Of a stretch of DNA of 64,000 bases, positions 44,801 to 56,592 are shown in pieces. The stretch spans positions 49,938,635-50,002,634 of the forward strand of contig NC_064827.1 of the NCBI RefSeq assembly GCF_024166365.1, written 5' to 3'. The position numbers and the translations under genes are program-made. How positions within the stretch are numbered: the stretch's first letter is position 1; each line of letters starts with the position of its first letter. Source of the DNA: Elephas maximus indicus. Its lineage: Eukaryota > Chordata > Mammalia > Proboscidea > Elephantidae. The notes under the pieces are model-generated. The model searched no databases. It saw only the letters and a program-made list of their open reading frames with translations, and had not been told where the DNA came from.

Positions 44801-44957
44801 GAGCTCTGGTGGTGCAGTGGTTAAGAGCTCAGCTGCTAACCAAAAGGTCAGGAGTTTGAATCTACCAGCTGCTCCTTGGAAATCCTATGGGGGCAGTTCT
44901 ACCCTGTTCTGTAGGGTCGCTATGAGTTGGAATTGACTCAACAGCAACAGGTTTTTA
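44801..44957 (+). mobile_element. AfroSINE, short (A) form, nested in RTE
   Basis: GAGCTCTGGTGGTGCAGTGG, GGAGTTTGAATCTACCAGCT, CCTATGGGGGCAGTTCTACC and GGGTCGCTATGAGTTGGAAT; complete and opposite in orientation to the host LINE. Confidence 0.92.
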
Positions 44958-45335
44958 AATTTTTCTCTTTCTTTGTGTATGATGTCCTTGACTGGTTTTC
45001 AGTCATTAGTGTTCAGTGTCAAACCTGTTCTTCAGGTGGTTTCTAAATTCAGGTGGGATATACTCAAGGTTGTACTTTTGCTCTCATAGACTTGTTTTAG
45101 TTTTCTTCAGCTTCAACTTGAACTTGCATAGGAGCAATTGATGGTCTGTTCCATAGTGGGCCCTTGGTCTTGTTCTGACAGATGGTAATTGAGCTTCCCC
45201 TTCGTCTCTTTCCATAGATGTAGTTGATTTGATTCCCGTGTATTTTATCTGGTGAGGTCCACGTGTATAGTCGTTGTTCATATTATTGAAAAAAGGCATT
45301 TGTAATGAGTAAGTTGTCCATTGTGCAAAATTCTA

Positions 45336-45811
45336 TCATGTGATCTCTGACATCATTTCTTTCACCAAAGCCATGTTTTCTAAATATTCATCCTTTTTTT
45401 TTTTGTTCCCAGGTTTCATATTCCAATCACCAGTAATTATCAATGCATCCTGATTGCATGTTTGATCAATTTCAGACTGCAAAAGTTGGTAAAAATCTTC
45501 AATTTCTTCATCTTTGGCATTTACTGGTTGGTGCATAGATTTAAGTCATACTATTTTTTTTTAGTATTAACTGGTCTTCTTTGTAGGCATTTGTATATTA
45601 TCCTATCACTGACAGCATTGTACTTCAGGATAGACCTTGAAATGTTCTTTTTGATGATGAATGTGATGTCATTCATCTTCAATTTGTCATTCCTGGCATA
45701 GCAGACCATGTTATTGTCCGATTCATAATGGCCAACACCAGTCCATTTTAGTTTATTAATGCCTAAGATATCAATCTTTGTGCATTCCATTTCATTTTGG
45801 ATGACTTCCAA
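45336..45811 (-). pseudogene. RTE endonuclease (APE-type) remnant
   Basis: Two adjacent minus-strand frames. The upstream one has KIDILGINKLKWTGVGHYES (start of the APE fold; the usual Ser-Glu is Asn-Lys here). The downstream one has DALIITGDWNMKPGN, containing the GDWN motif that carries catalytic Asp and Asn. The two are in different frames around an A/T-rich slip near 45550, so no functional endonuclease remains. Confidence 0.82.
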
Positions 45812-46394
45812 TTTTCCTCAATTCATACTTCGTACATTCCATGTTCCAAATATTCATGGATGTTTACAGCTGTTTCTTCTCATTTTTGAGCCATGTCCCA
45901 CAAGTAAATGAAGGCCCTGAAAGCTTGACTCCATCCACATCATTAAGGTCAACTCTACTTTGAGGAGGCGGCTCTTCCCTAGCCGCATTTGGAGTGCCTT
46001 CCAATCTGAGGGGCTCTGATCTCAGTACTGTGACATGCAATGTTCCGCTGCTCTTCATAAGGTTTTTACTGGCCAATTTTTTTAAAAGTAGATCGCCAGA
46101 TCCTTCTTCCTAGTCTGTCTTAGTCTGGTAGCTCCACTGAAACTTGTCCACCAAGGTATTTGAAATACCTGCTGGTATTTGAAATACTGGTGGCATAGCT
46201 TCCAACATTGCAGCAACATGCAAGCCACCACAGTACGACAAACTAACAGATCAGTGGCAGTGAGCACATGAAAGGAGGTTCAAAAAGTAAATTTGCATAG
46301 AGTTTTAGCCCCGTAGGTACGTTGATACATGTAAGCTGGGCTTACAAAAAATGTTTTTGTTGTTACAACTAAATACAGGGATATATTTTTAGTC

Positions 46395-46470
46395 ATTTTT
46401 ATGTCACCCCCTCTGAGAGTTACCCAGTGAGGTCCGCACCCCCTGCATCACTCTAGTGACGCCACTGGTT
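46395..46470 (-). mobile_element. Unclassified short repeat shared with 41868-41920
   Basis: Reversed it reads CCAGTGGCGTCACTAGAGTG and later CTCACTGGGTAACTCTCAGA then GGGGGTGACATAAA, like CAGCGGCATCATTAGAATTG and GTGTGGTAACTCATAGTGTC at 41868. Probably an old DNA element; family unknown. Confidence 0.35.
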
Positions 46471-46616
46471 TATTGTTCCCATGTTGCCTCTCTATGACTA
46501 TAAACAATTTTTTAAAAAATGATAACAGATGCCTTCCCAACTTCTGACCGTATAAAATGGGTGAGGTAAGAAGTAGTGAAAGAAAATGCAATTAGTCAAA
46601 GTAACATTTTAGGAAA

Positions 46617-46741
46617 AAAAAAAACTGTTGTCGTTGAGTCAATTCTGATTAATAGTGACCCTGTATGAGAGAGTAGAACTGCCCCATAGGGTTTGCAAGG
46701 AGTGGCTGGTGGATTTTGGTTAGCAGCCAACCTCTTAACTA
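46617..46741 (-). mobile_element. AfroSINE, short form with internal deletion
   Basis: Reversed: ACTGTTGTCGTTGAGTCAAT, GAGAGAGTAGAACTGCCCCA, GGCTGGTGGATTTTGGTTAG; the segment between the B box and GGTTAG is deleted. ACATTTTA on both sides is a likely target-site duplication. Confidence 0.85.
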
Positions 46742-47159
46742 CATTTTAAAACAAGCAAGTAAAAGAGAATGCTGGATTTCCTTGTGTTGGGCATTGTGGT
46801 GCTATAGACTGGCACTACTTTTTGCTGCCTGCAAAGTGACAGTTATTTCCTCTAACAGCTGGGTTTGAAGCTCTGGTTTCTGCACATACCAGCCCATTAA
46901 CCATACGGATTCTTCTGCTTCAACTAGCCTTAAAATAACTGACTGCAATAGAGCAATGGCTTTCCAGTCATAGTGATAGCTGTGCTTTCTGAGCTATGTT
47001 CAGACTGAGCACATGCAATATGCCAGCTCCAGTCCAGCAAGCACCACGTGGTCGTGGATTAGAGGCTTCTTCCACATTTGTCAGAATGCTTAAAAAACAC
47101 AGCACACTAGCCAGCTGCTTTCTGTACTAGCTGTGCCTGACAGGAATGGAAGTTTAAAC

Positions 47160-48752
47160 GCACCACCATTCACTTCACTAATGAAGACATTCAGGTATCT
47201 AAGAGATACTTGAGGAAATGCTCACAATCATTAGCCATTAGAGAAATGCAAATCAAAACTACAATAAGATTCCATCTCACTCCGACAAAGCTGGCATTCA
47301 TCTAAAAAACACAAAATAATAAATGTTGGAGAGGTTGCGGAGAGACTGGGACACTTAAACACTGCTGGCGGGAATGTAAAATGGTACAACCACTTTGGAA
47401 ATGGATTCGGTGCTTCCTTAGAAAACTAGAGATAGAATTATCTTACGGTCCAGCAGTCTCACTCCTTGGAATATGTCCTGGAGACTTAAGAGCCTTTACG
47501 TGAACAGATATGTGCATACCCATGTTCATGGCAGCACTGTTTACAATAGCAAAAAGATGGAAGCAACCAAGGTGCCCATGAACAGATGAATGGATAAATA
47601 AATTATGGTATATTCACACAATGGGATATTATGCATCGATAAAGAACAATGATGAATCCGTGAAACATTTCATAACATGGAGGAAACTGGAAGGTATTAT
47701 GCTGAGTGAAATTAGTCAGTTGCAAAAGGACAAATATTGTATAAGACCACTATTATAATAACTGGAGAGATAGTTTAAACTGAGAAGAAAATATTCTTTG
47801 ATGGTTACGAGATGGGGGAGGGAGGGAGAAGGATTTTCACTAATTGGATAGTAGTTAAGAATTATTTTAGGTGAAGGGAAAGACAACACACAATACAGGT
47901 GAGGTCAGCACAACTGGACTGAACTAAAAGCTAAGAAGTTTCCTGAATAAACTGAACGCTTCCAAGGCCAGTGTAGCAGGAGCGGGGGTTTGGGGACCAT
48001 GGTTTCAGGGGACATCTAAGTCAATTGGCATAATAAAATCTATTAAAACATTCTGCATCCCACTTTGGAAAATGGCTTCTGGGGTCTTAAGCGCTAGTAA
48101 GTGGCCATCTAAGATGCACCAATGGGTCTCAACCCACCTGGAGCAAAGGAGAATGAAGAACACCAAGGACGCAAGGTAATTATGAGCCCAAGAGACAGAA
48201 AGGACCACATAAACCAGAGACTGCATCGGCCTGAGACCAGAAGAGCTAGATGGTGCCTGGCTACAACTGAAGACTGCCCTGACAGTAAGTGCAACAGAGA
48301 GCCACTCAGGGAGCAGGAGAGCAGTGGGATGCAGACCCCAAATTCTTGTGAAGAAGCCAGACTTAATGGTCTGAGTGAGACTGGAAGGACCCCGGAGGTC
48401 ATGGTCCCAAGACCTTCTGTTAGCCCAGGACAGGAGCCATTCCCAAAGCCAACTTTTAGACAGGGATTGGACTGGATTATGGGATAGAAAATGATACTGG
48501 TGAAGAATGAGCTTCTTGGATCAAATAGACACGTGAGACTTTGTTGGCATCTCTTGTCTGCAGGGGAGATGAGAGAGCAGAGGGGGTCAGAAGCTGGCTG
48601 AATGGACACGAAAATAGAGAGTGGAGGGAAGAAGTGTGCTATCTCATTAGGGGGAAAGCAATTAGGAGTATATAGCAAGGTGTATATAAGTTTTTGTATG
48701 AGAGGCTGACTTGTAAACTTGTACTTAAAGCACAATAAAAATTTAAATAAAT
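47160..48752 (+). mobile_element. L1 LINE, ORF2 C-terminus plus complete 3' UTR
   Basis: ORF2 tail: GAGAAATGCAAATCAAAACT, TTGGAGAGGTTGCGGAGAGA, CATGGCAGCACTGTTTACAA, and CAATGATGAATCCGTGAAAC. The 3' UTR runs from about 47900 and ends in AATAAAAATTTAAATAAATA. It is 5' truncated. The long minus-strand frame at 48109-48735 is antisense to the 3' UTR and not a gene. It is the most complete L1 3' end in the window. Confidence 0.92.
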
Positions 48753-49299
48753 AAATGCATTGCCATTGAGTGAATATTCATTTGTATTATGATCCCTAAT
48801 ATATATATGTTTCCGTTTACCAAATTCTTCCAAACTATAAGTTATTTCATTATTTCATCATCATCACCTTTTCACTTTGTCATCAAAATAAGCTATTGTA
48901 TAGGCTGGACAGGAATTATTTCAATGTCATAATTCAGGAAGCTAAAGAAGAGCCTAAGGTAGGTAGATAAAGATGCAGGCCTCTTTCAGATTATGGTCTT
49001 TTAGCAAGGAAATTCAGGACCTTATGGGACCCACACTACTCAGAAAATAGCTATGAAGCCACTAGCCCCCAAAATAAAGCAACTCAAGAAGGGCCCTAAC
49101 TGAGGATGAATGCTGTTTTTTCTAATTATAAATAGGGGATATATATTTTTTCAGTTTCCTCAAATATGCAAATTTTGCCTTAAAAACACAGCGTATTGGA
49201 TGGTGGCTACATAACTCAATCAAATCTTGTCCTTTGGGAAGTATAAATGTCAGTTACGCAAAAAGGAAGTTTGGGAAGAGGAAAAGGAAGACAGGACAC

Positions 49300-49470
49300 T
49301 GAGCTCCTGTTGGGGTGATGGAAAATTTCTGGAACAGTTAATGGTGATGGTTGAACAACATGATGAACATACTTAATGTCTCAGAACTGTACATGTGAAG
49401 ATTGTTGAAATGGCAAATGTTTTGCTACCTATGTATTTACCACAATAAAAAAAAATGTATTTTAAAAAAG
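49300..49470 (+). mobile_element. Old L1M 3' end
   Basis: GTGATGGTTGAACAACATGA, TCAGAACTGTACATGTGAAG then TATGTATTTACCACAATAAA is the classic L1M terminus. Confidence 0.65.
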
Positions 49471-50439
49471 GGGAAAAGAAAAAGTATGTCAGAAATTGAA
49501 GAGAGAACTTGAAGTTTCTCTATATCTTGAGAACAGCAGGCTTGGGAAGAGCCTAGTGATTGGCCTAAGTTCTGTGTCTTAGGAGGTAGAGCTACCTATT
49601 AACCACTAGTGCTAACTTCACACTGGCCCTGAGTCTCCTGATAGGTGAGGACTGTTAACCTGTTAGTGATCGTCTCCATTTCTCAGCATTTCTGGTTAAA
49701 AACCACAGTGGCTAAATCCCCTCCCTTACTCTAGCTTCCAAGGAGGAATCCCACTCTAGGGAGAAATCATAATATGAACTCTGTCATCTTACTAATACTA
49801 GTTACTGCCATCTTCCCTTAACACTAACAAATAATAGGACGCCAATAAAAAGTGCCCTTTAAACATGAGAGGCAAGCCTTATTATAGCATATTAAGTGTT
49901 AACTTTGATTTCAAAAGGCCTTAAACCAATAAAAGGCACATGTAAGACATTTTAGTTCTGTTGATGAGTTTGGGTTTAAATGAGTCCTTATCTGTAAGTA
50001 CAGTGATAGACTATCCGGAATCTATTGGATTAGGTATTAGAGGCCCTTGTGGAGAGAATAATACCTAGCAGTGTTATACTACTCAGAAGCCTTGCGCAGA
50101 GGGTTCTATTGGACCAATATTTTATATTATCAAGTACGTTGAATGAAATGTAAAACTTGCCTCCATCTTCAAAACAAAGATTCAGAAGAATACAAACATC
50201 TGCCTCCTCCAGGAGTTGTATACAACCTGAATATATTTGTAAGAGTCTTGCAGATTTCAAGAGCAATAACTTACTGCCTTATTACCAGGATATGTGAAAG
50301 CATGAGTTAGTAAAATAAGTTGTCTGAGAAGCCTTAAAGTCCTCGTGGGTCTTAATACTTCCAGGAAGTATTTAGAACTAAAACAATAGCTTAGTTTCAG
50401 GCAAAAACAACTCAGGCAGAAGTGCAACACCCTCTCTTT

Positions 50440-53400
50440 ATTTGTTGTTGTTGGGTGCTATCGAGTCAGTTCCAACTCATAGTGACCCTACATACAACAG
50501 AACGAAATACTGCCTGGTCCTGCGCTACCCTCACAACCACTGCTATGCCTGAGCCTATCTTTGCAGCCACTGTGTCAGTCTATCTCTTTGAGGGTCTTCC
50601 TCTCTTTTGCTGACCCCTCTGCTTTACCAAGCATAATGTCCTTCTCCAGGGACTGGTCCCTTCTGATAACATGTCCAAAGTATGTGCAATGAAGTCACAC
50701 CATCCTCGCTTCTAAGGAGCATTCTGGCCTTTACTTCTTCCAAGACAGATTTGTGTGTTCTTCTGGCAGGCTATAGTATATTCAGTATTATTCATGAACA
50801 TCATAATTCAGAGATATCAATTCTTCTTCTGTCATTCTCATTCATTGTCCAGCTTTCGCATGCATATGAGGTAATTGAAAATACCATGGCTTGGGTCAGG
50901 CCACTTTAGCCCTCAAGGTGACATCTTTGCTTTTTAAAACTTTAAAGAGGTCTTTTGCAGTAGATTTGCCCAATGCGATATTCATTTTATTTTTTGACTG
51001 CTGCTTCCATGAGTATTGATTGTGGATCCAAGTAAAATGAAATCCTCAACAACTTCAATATTTTCTCCACTTATCATGATGTTGCTTATTGGTCCAGTTA
51101 TGAGGATTTTTGTTTTATGATGAGATGTAGTCCATACTGAAGGCTGTAGTCTTTGATCTCCATCAGCAAGTGCTTCAAGTCCTCTTCACTTTCAGCAAGC
51201 AAGGTTGTGTCATCTGCATAATGCAGATTGTTAATGAGTCTTCCTCCAATCCTGATGCCCCATTCTTCATCATATAGTCCAGCTTCTCAAATTATTTGTT
51301 CAGTGTACACATTGAATAAATATGGTGAAAGGATACAACCCTGACATGCATCTTCCCTGATTTTAAACCACACAGTATCCCGTTGTTCTGTTCTGTTCGA
51401 AGGACTGCCTCTAAGGCTATGTATAGGTTCCTCATGAGCACAATTAAGTGTTCTGGAATTCCCATTCTTCACAATGCTATCCACAGTTTGTTATGATGCA
51501 CACAGTTGAATGCCTTTGCATAGTCAATAAAACACAGGTAAACATCATTCTGGCATTCTCTGCTTTTAGCCAAGATCCATCTGACATCAGCGATGACATC
51601 CCTGGTTCCACGTCCTCTTCTGAATCCAGCTTGATTTTCTGGCAGTACCTTATTGATGTACCGCTGCAATTGCTTTTGAATTATCTTCAGGAATGTTTTA
51701 CTTGTGTGTGATATTAATGAAATTGTTCGCTAATCTTTGCATTCTGTTGGATTACCTTTCTTTGTAATGGGCACAAATATGGATCTCTTCAAGTCATTTG
51801 GTTAGGTAGCCATCTTCCAGATTTCTTGGCGTAGACAAGTGAGCATTTTCAGTGTTGCATCTGTTTATTGAAACATCTCAATTGGTATCCAGTCAACTCC
51901 TGGAGCCTTGTTTTTCACTAATGCCTTCAGTATAGCTTGGGCTTCTTCCTTCAGTACCATCAGTTCTTGACCATATGCTACCTCCTGAAATGGTTGGACA
52001 TTGACCAGTTCTTTTTTGTACAATGACTGTGTATTCATTCCACCTTCTTTTGATGCTTCTTGTGTCGTTTCTGATATTTTGCCTGTAGAATCCTTCAGTA
52101 TTGCAACTCAAGGCTTGAATTTTTCCGTTAGTTCTTTCAGCCTGAGAAATGCCAAGCATGTTTTTCCCTTTGGTTTTCTAACTCTAGGTCTTCGCACATT
52201 TCATTACTTTGTCTTCTGAAGGAAACCCTGGTGGCTTAGTGGTTAAGAGCTGTGGCTGCTAACCAAAAGGTCAACAGTTGAAATCCACCGGGTTTTCCTT
52301 GGAAGCCTTATGGGGCAGTTCTCCTCTATCCTATAGGGTTGCTATGAGTTGGAATCGACTTGATGGCAGTGGGTTTGATTTGGAGTTTGGTTGTCTTCTC
52401 AAGCCACCCTTTGAAATCTTCTCTTCAGCTCTTTTACTTCATTTCTTCCTTTTGCTTAAGCTACTCTACATTAAAGAGCAAGGTTCAGACTCTCTTCTGA
52501 CATCCATTTTGGTCTTTTGTTTCTTTCTTGTCTTTTTAATGACTTTTTGCTTTTTTCATGTGTGATGTCCTTGATGTCATTTCACAACTCATCTGATCTT
52601 TGGTCATTAGTGTTCAGTGCATCAAATCTATTCTTGAAATGGTCTCTAAATTCGGGTGGGATATACTCAAGGTCGTACTTTGGCTCTTGTGGACTTGTTT
52701 TAATTTGCTTCAGCTTCAGTTTGAATTTGCGTATGAGCAATTGATGGTCTGTTTCACCCCGGCCGTGTTCTGACTGATGATAATTGAGCTTCTCCATCAT
52801 CTCTTTCCACAGATATAGTTGATTTCATTCCTGTGTATTCCATCTGGCGATGTCCTTGTGTACAGTCGCCATTTATGTTGTTGAAAAAAGTTTTTTGCCT
52901 TGAATAAGTGGTTGATCTTGCAAAATCCTGTCATGCAGTGTCTGGTATCATTTCTATCACCAAGGCCACATTTTCTAACTACTGATCCTTCTTTGTTTCT
53001 AACTTTCACATTCCAGTCACCAGTAATTATCAGTGTGTCTTGGTTGCATGCTTGAGCAATTTCAGACTGCAGGCTTAGGCCAAAATCCCAAATTTCTTCA
53101 TCTTTGGCCTAAATGGTTGGTGTGTAAGTTGGAAATTCATCATATAAATTGTTTTTCCTTGTAGGCATATGAATATTTTCGTATCACTGACAGCACTGTG
53201 CTTCAGGAGAGTTCTTAAAATGTTCTTTTTGACTGTGAATGTTATGCCCTTTGTCTTCAATTTGTCATTCCCAGACCATGTGATTTTCTGATTCAAAATG
53301 GCCAAAGCCAGTCCATTATAGCTCACTAATGCCTATATCAATCTTTATGTATTCCATTTAATTTTTGACTACTTCCCTTTTTCCTAGATTCATGTTTCAT

Positions 53401-53826
53401 ACTTTCTATGTTCCGGTTATTAATGGATGTTTGCAGCTGTTTCCTCTCATTTTGAGTCATGTTACTTCAGCAAATGAAGGTCCCAAAAGTTTGACTCCAT
53501 CCACGTCATTAAGGTTGACTTTATTTTGAGGAGGCAGTTCTTCCCAGTCATATTTTAAGTGCCTTCCCACCTGAGGGGCTCATCTTCTAATACTATATCA
53601 CACTGTTCCACTGCTATTTGTAAGGTTTTCGTTGGCCAGTTTTTTCAGAAGTTGATGCCAGATCCTTCTTCCTAGTCTGTCCTAGCCTGGAAGCTCCACT
53701 GAGACCTGTCCGCCATGGGTGACCCTGCTAGTATTTGAAATACCGTTGGTATAGCTGTCAGCATCACAACAACATGCAACCCACCACAGTATGAAAAACT
53801 GACAGACGAGTGGTGGCTGTTTATCT
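50440..53826 (-). mobile_element. RTE-clade LINE, near full length, with a nested SINE
   Basis: Runs from the 3' tail (TTTGTTGTTGTTGGGTGCTA, reversed) to a 5' end at about 53826 (ACTGACAGACGAGTGGTGGC). About 3.2 kb without the SINE at 52218-52390. The minus strand shows RT pieces (QAGFRRGRGTRDVIADVRWI near 51600) and endonuclease pieces (53326-52797). All are separated by stops and shifts. It is the most complete RTE copy here, ends included. Confidence 0.92.
52218..52390 (+). mobile_element. AfroSINE, short (A) form, nested in RTE, with duplication
   Basis: GAAACCCTGGTGGCTTAGTG to TGGCAGTGGGTTTGATTTGG. TTGTCTTCT occurs at 52209-52217 and 52391-52399. The SINE splits the RTE linker region. 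Confidence 0.93.
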
Positions 53827-53834
53827 AGCAGTTA

Positions 53835-53905
53835 TATTTTTGGAGGCGGGAGAGATATAAATGCTTGTTTATCTAGCATTTATAATTCTCCCGCCTCCAA
53901 AAATA
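53835..53905. repeat. 30-nt inverted repeat (hairpin) just outside an RTE 5' end
   Basis: Arms 53835-53864 and 53876-53905 pair with two mismatches and an 11-nt loop. Both arms contain GGAGGCGGGAGA or its complement. GTTTATCTAGCA also occurs as a direct repeat at 53819-53830 and 53868-53879. Confidence 0.92.
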
Positions 53906-54021
53906 AATATTTGGTCCATTTATTTCTCCCATTTGCAGGGCTCATGCCGAGGCATCTTAGAATTATAACTGGCTTCCCTCCTGCTCAACCCATGTATATT
54001 ACCCTCAGCTACTATATGAAT

Positions 54022-54193
54022 GGAAACCCTAGTGGCATAGTGGTTAAGGGCTACAGCTGCTAACCAAGAGGTCAGCAGTTCAGATCTACCAGGTGCTCCT
54101 TGGAAACTCTATGGGGCAGTTCTGTTCTGTCCTGTAGTGTCTCTGTGAGTTGGAATCAACTTGACGGCTATGGATTTGGTTTTCGGTTTTTTT
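54022..54193 (+). mobile_element. AfroSINE, short (A) form, with target-site duplication
   Basis: GGAAACCCTAGTGGCATAGT to ATTTGGTTTTCGGTTTTTTT. ACTATATGAAT occurs at 54011-54021 and 54194-54204. Confidence 0.93.
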
Positions 54194-54223
54194 ACTATAT
54201 GAATACCCGAATCATTCCACCAC

Positions 54224-54430
54224 CACCACCAGCAGCCATTGAATCAGTTCCGATTTACAGTGACCTCATATGTGTCAGAGTAGGACTGTGCTCCATAAAG
54301 TTTTCAGTGGCTGATTTTTCAAAAGTAGATCAGCAGGCCTTTCTTCCAGGGTACCTCTGGGTGAACTCAAACCACTAATCTTTTCATTAGCAGCCAAGCA
54401 CGTTACCATGTGCACCACCCAGGGCTTCCA
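54224..54430 (-). mobile_element. AfroSINE, long (B) form
   Basis: Reversed, with ACCACCACCACCAGCAGCCA at the tail, then CTCCATAAAGTTTTCAGTGG, CAGGCCTTTCTTCCAGGGTA and GTGCACCACCCAGGGCTTCC. Full length, inverted relative to the SINE just upstream. Confidence 0.87.
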
Positions 54431-54800
54431 CCTGGATGTTACCTGTGGCTAACATAGCAAACACTTTTTCACTTAAAATGTATAGCAAGAGCCATGGGAT
54501 CTTTTTTTGATGGGGCGGGATGGGCTGGGGAGTTTTTTTTAATAGTAAGGTTTATTGAAGTATAGTTTACTTATAGTAAATTTGATTCTTTTTAATATAC
54601 AGATATTTACATTTTTACAAATGTATAGCCATGTAATTGTCATAATAATCAAGATATAGAATAATTCCAGCACATCTAAAAATTCCCCTGTGGCCCTTTA
54701 TAATCAGTCACTCCCTACATTCTAGTTCCCAGTAACCACTGGTCTGTTTCTATAGTTTTATCTTTTCCAGATTGTCATGAAAATGGAATCATGCGATATG

Positions 54801-55375
54801 GAAAGAGACGATGGAAAAGCTCAATATCATCAGTCAGAACAAGGCCAAGGGCCGACTGTGGAACAGATTATCAATTGCTCATATGCAAGTTCAAACTGAA
54901 ACTGAAGAAAATCAGAGCAAGTCCACAAGAGCCAAAATATGACCTTGAGTATATCCCACCCGAATTTAGAGACCATCTCAAGAATAGATTTGACGCATTG
55001 AACACTAGTGACCGAAGACCAGACGAGTTGTGGAATGACATCAATGACATCATCCATGAAGAAAGCAAGAGGTCACTGAGAAGACAGGAAAGAAAGAAAA
55101 GACCAAGATGGATGTCAGAGGAGACTCTGAAACTTGCTCTTGAGCATCGAGCAGCTAAAGCAAAAGGAAGAATTGATGAAGTAAAAGAACTGAACAGAAG
55201 ATTTCAAAGGGCCTCTCAAGAAGACAAAGTAAAGTATTATAATGACATGTGCAAAGAGCAGGAGATGGAAAACCAAAAGGGAAGAACACGCTTGGCATTT
55301 CTCAAGCTGAAAGAACTGAAAAAAAAATTCAAGCCTCAAGTTGCAATAGTGAAGGATCCATGGGGAAAATATTAA
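54801..55375 (+). pseudogene. RTE linker region between endonuclease and RT
   Basis: Open for about 190 codons, in part reading FKLKLKKIRASPQEPKYDLE and GRTRLAFLKLKELKKKFKPQ; rich in Lys, Glu and Arg, as in the RTE region before the RT. The frame ends at a stop at 55373-55375; the RTE reading passes to another frame about 15 bp before that. The first few codons (54791-54800) are in the target-site duplication, not the element. Confidence 0.8.
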
Positions 55376-55671
55376 ACGACGCAGGAAGCATCAAAAGAAG
55401 ATGGAAGGAATGCACAGAGTCATTCTACCAAAAAGAATTAGTCAATGTTCAACTATTTCAAGAGGTAGCATATGATCAGGAACCGATGGTACTGAAGGAA
55501 GAGGTCCAAGCTGCTCTGAAGGCATTGGTGAAAAACAAGGCTTTAGGAATTGTTGGAATATCAATTGAGATATTTCAACAAGCAGATGCCTCGCTGGAGG
55601 TGCTCACTCGTCTATGCCAAGAAATATGGAAGACAGCTTCCTGGCCAACTGACTAGAAGAGATCCATATTT

Positions 55672-56592
55672 GTGCCTATTCCCAAGAAAGGTGATCCAAC
55701 CGAATGTGGAAATTATAGAACAATATCATTAATATCACACGCAAGCAAAATTTTGCAGAAGATCATTCAAAAACGGATACAGCAGTATATCGACAGGGAC
55801 CTGCCAGAAATTCAGGCTGGTTTCAGAAGGGGACGTGGAACCACGGATATCACTGCTGATGTCAGATGGATCCTGGCTGAAAGCAGAGAATACCAGAAGG
55901 ATGTTTACATGTGTTTTATCGACTATGCAATGGCACTCAACTGTGTGGATCGTAGCAAACTATGGTTAACACTGCGAAGAATGGGAATTCCAGAACACTT
56001 AATTGTGCTTATGAGCAACCTTTACGTGGATCAAGAGGCAGTTGTTCGGGCAGAACAAGGGGATACTGATTGGTTTAAAGTCAGGAAAGGTGTGCGTCAG
56101 GGTTGTATTCTTTCACCACACCTATTTAATCTGTATGCTGAACAAATAATCCGAGAAGCTGGACTATATGAAGAAGAAAGGGGCATCAGGATTGGAGGAA
56201 GACTCATTAACAACCTGTGTCATGCAGATGACACAACCTTGCTTGCTGAAAGTGAAGAGGACTTGAAGCACTTACTAATGAAGATCAAAGACCACAGCCT
56301 TCAGTATGGATTACACCTCAACATAAAGAAAACAAAAATCCTCACAACTGGACCAATGAGCAACATCATGATAAATGGAGAAAAGATTGAAGTTGTCAAG
56401 GATTTCGTTTTACTTGGATCCACAATCAACAGCCATGGAAGCAGTCAAGAAATCAAAAGATGTATTGCATTGGGCAAATCTGCTACAAAGGACCTCTTCA
56501 AAGTGTTGAAGAGCAAAGTTGTCACCCTGAAGACTGACTCCAGGCCATGGTATTTTCAATCACATCATATGCATGTGAAAGCTGAACAATGA
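55672..56592 (+). pseudogene. RTE reverse transcriptase remnant, 306 codons
   Basis: RT motifs in order: QAGFRRGRGTTDITADVRWI, motif A as CFIDYAMALNCVD (first Asp kept; the usual KAFD is altered), motif B as GVRQGCILSPHLFNLYAEQI, and motif C as HADD at 56221-56232, where family members have YADD. It is preceded by a stop at 55654-55656 in the same frame. The frame is lost again near 56535, and the last 400 bp lie in other frames. It has no intact ORF. Confidence 0.9.

Larger units (their letters stand above)
42946..46268 (-). mobile_element. RTE-clade LINE, nearly full 5' end, missing 3' end, with two insertions
   Basis: Reversed RTE: the RT begins (3' side) at CCAAGTAAAATTAAATCCTT and runs left to right through the RT, linker and endonuclease to a 5' end at about 46268 (CAACATGCAAGCCACCACAG). 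An LTR (43455-43974) and an AfroSINE (44801-44957) are inserted. The last 600 bp of the LINE are absent, replaced by L1 3' UTR. Frames are broken throughout. Confidence 0.9.

Noticed and set aside
48109..48735. 208-codon minus-strand open frame
   Set aside because: It lies wholly antisense to an L1 ORF2/3' UTR element (47160-48752), and the same frame recurs broken antisense to the L1 piece at 60268. It is a by-product of L1 3' UTR composition.
55672..56592. 306-codon open frame as a possible host gene
   Set aside because: It is the RT of an RTE LINE with target-site duplications, altered catalytic motifs and frame breaks on both sides.
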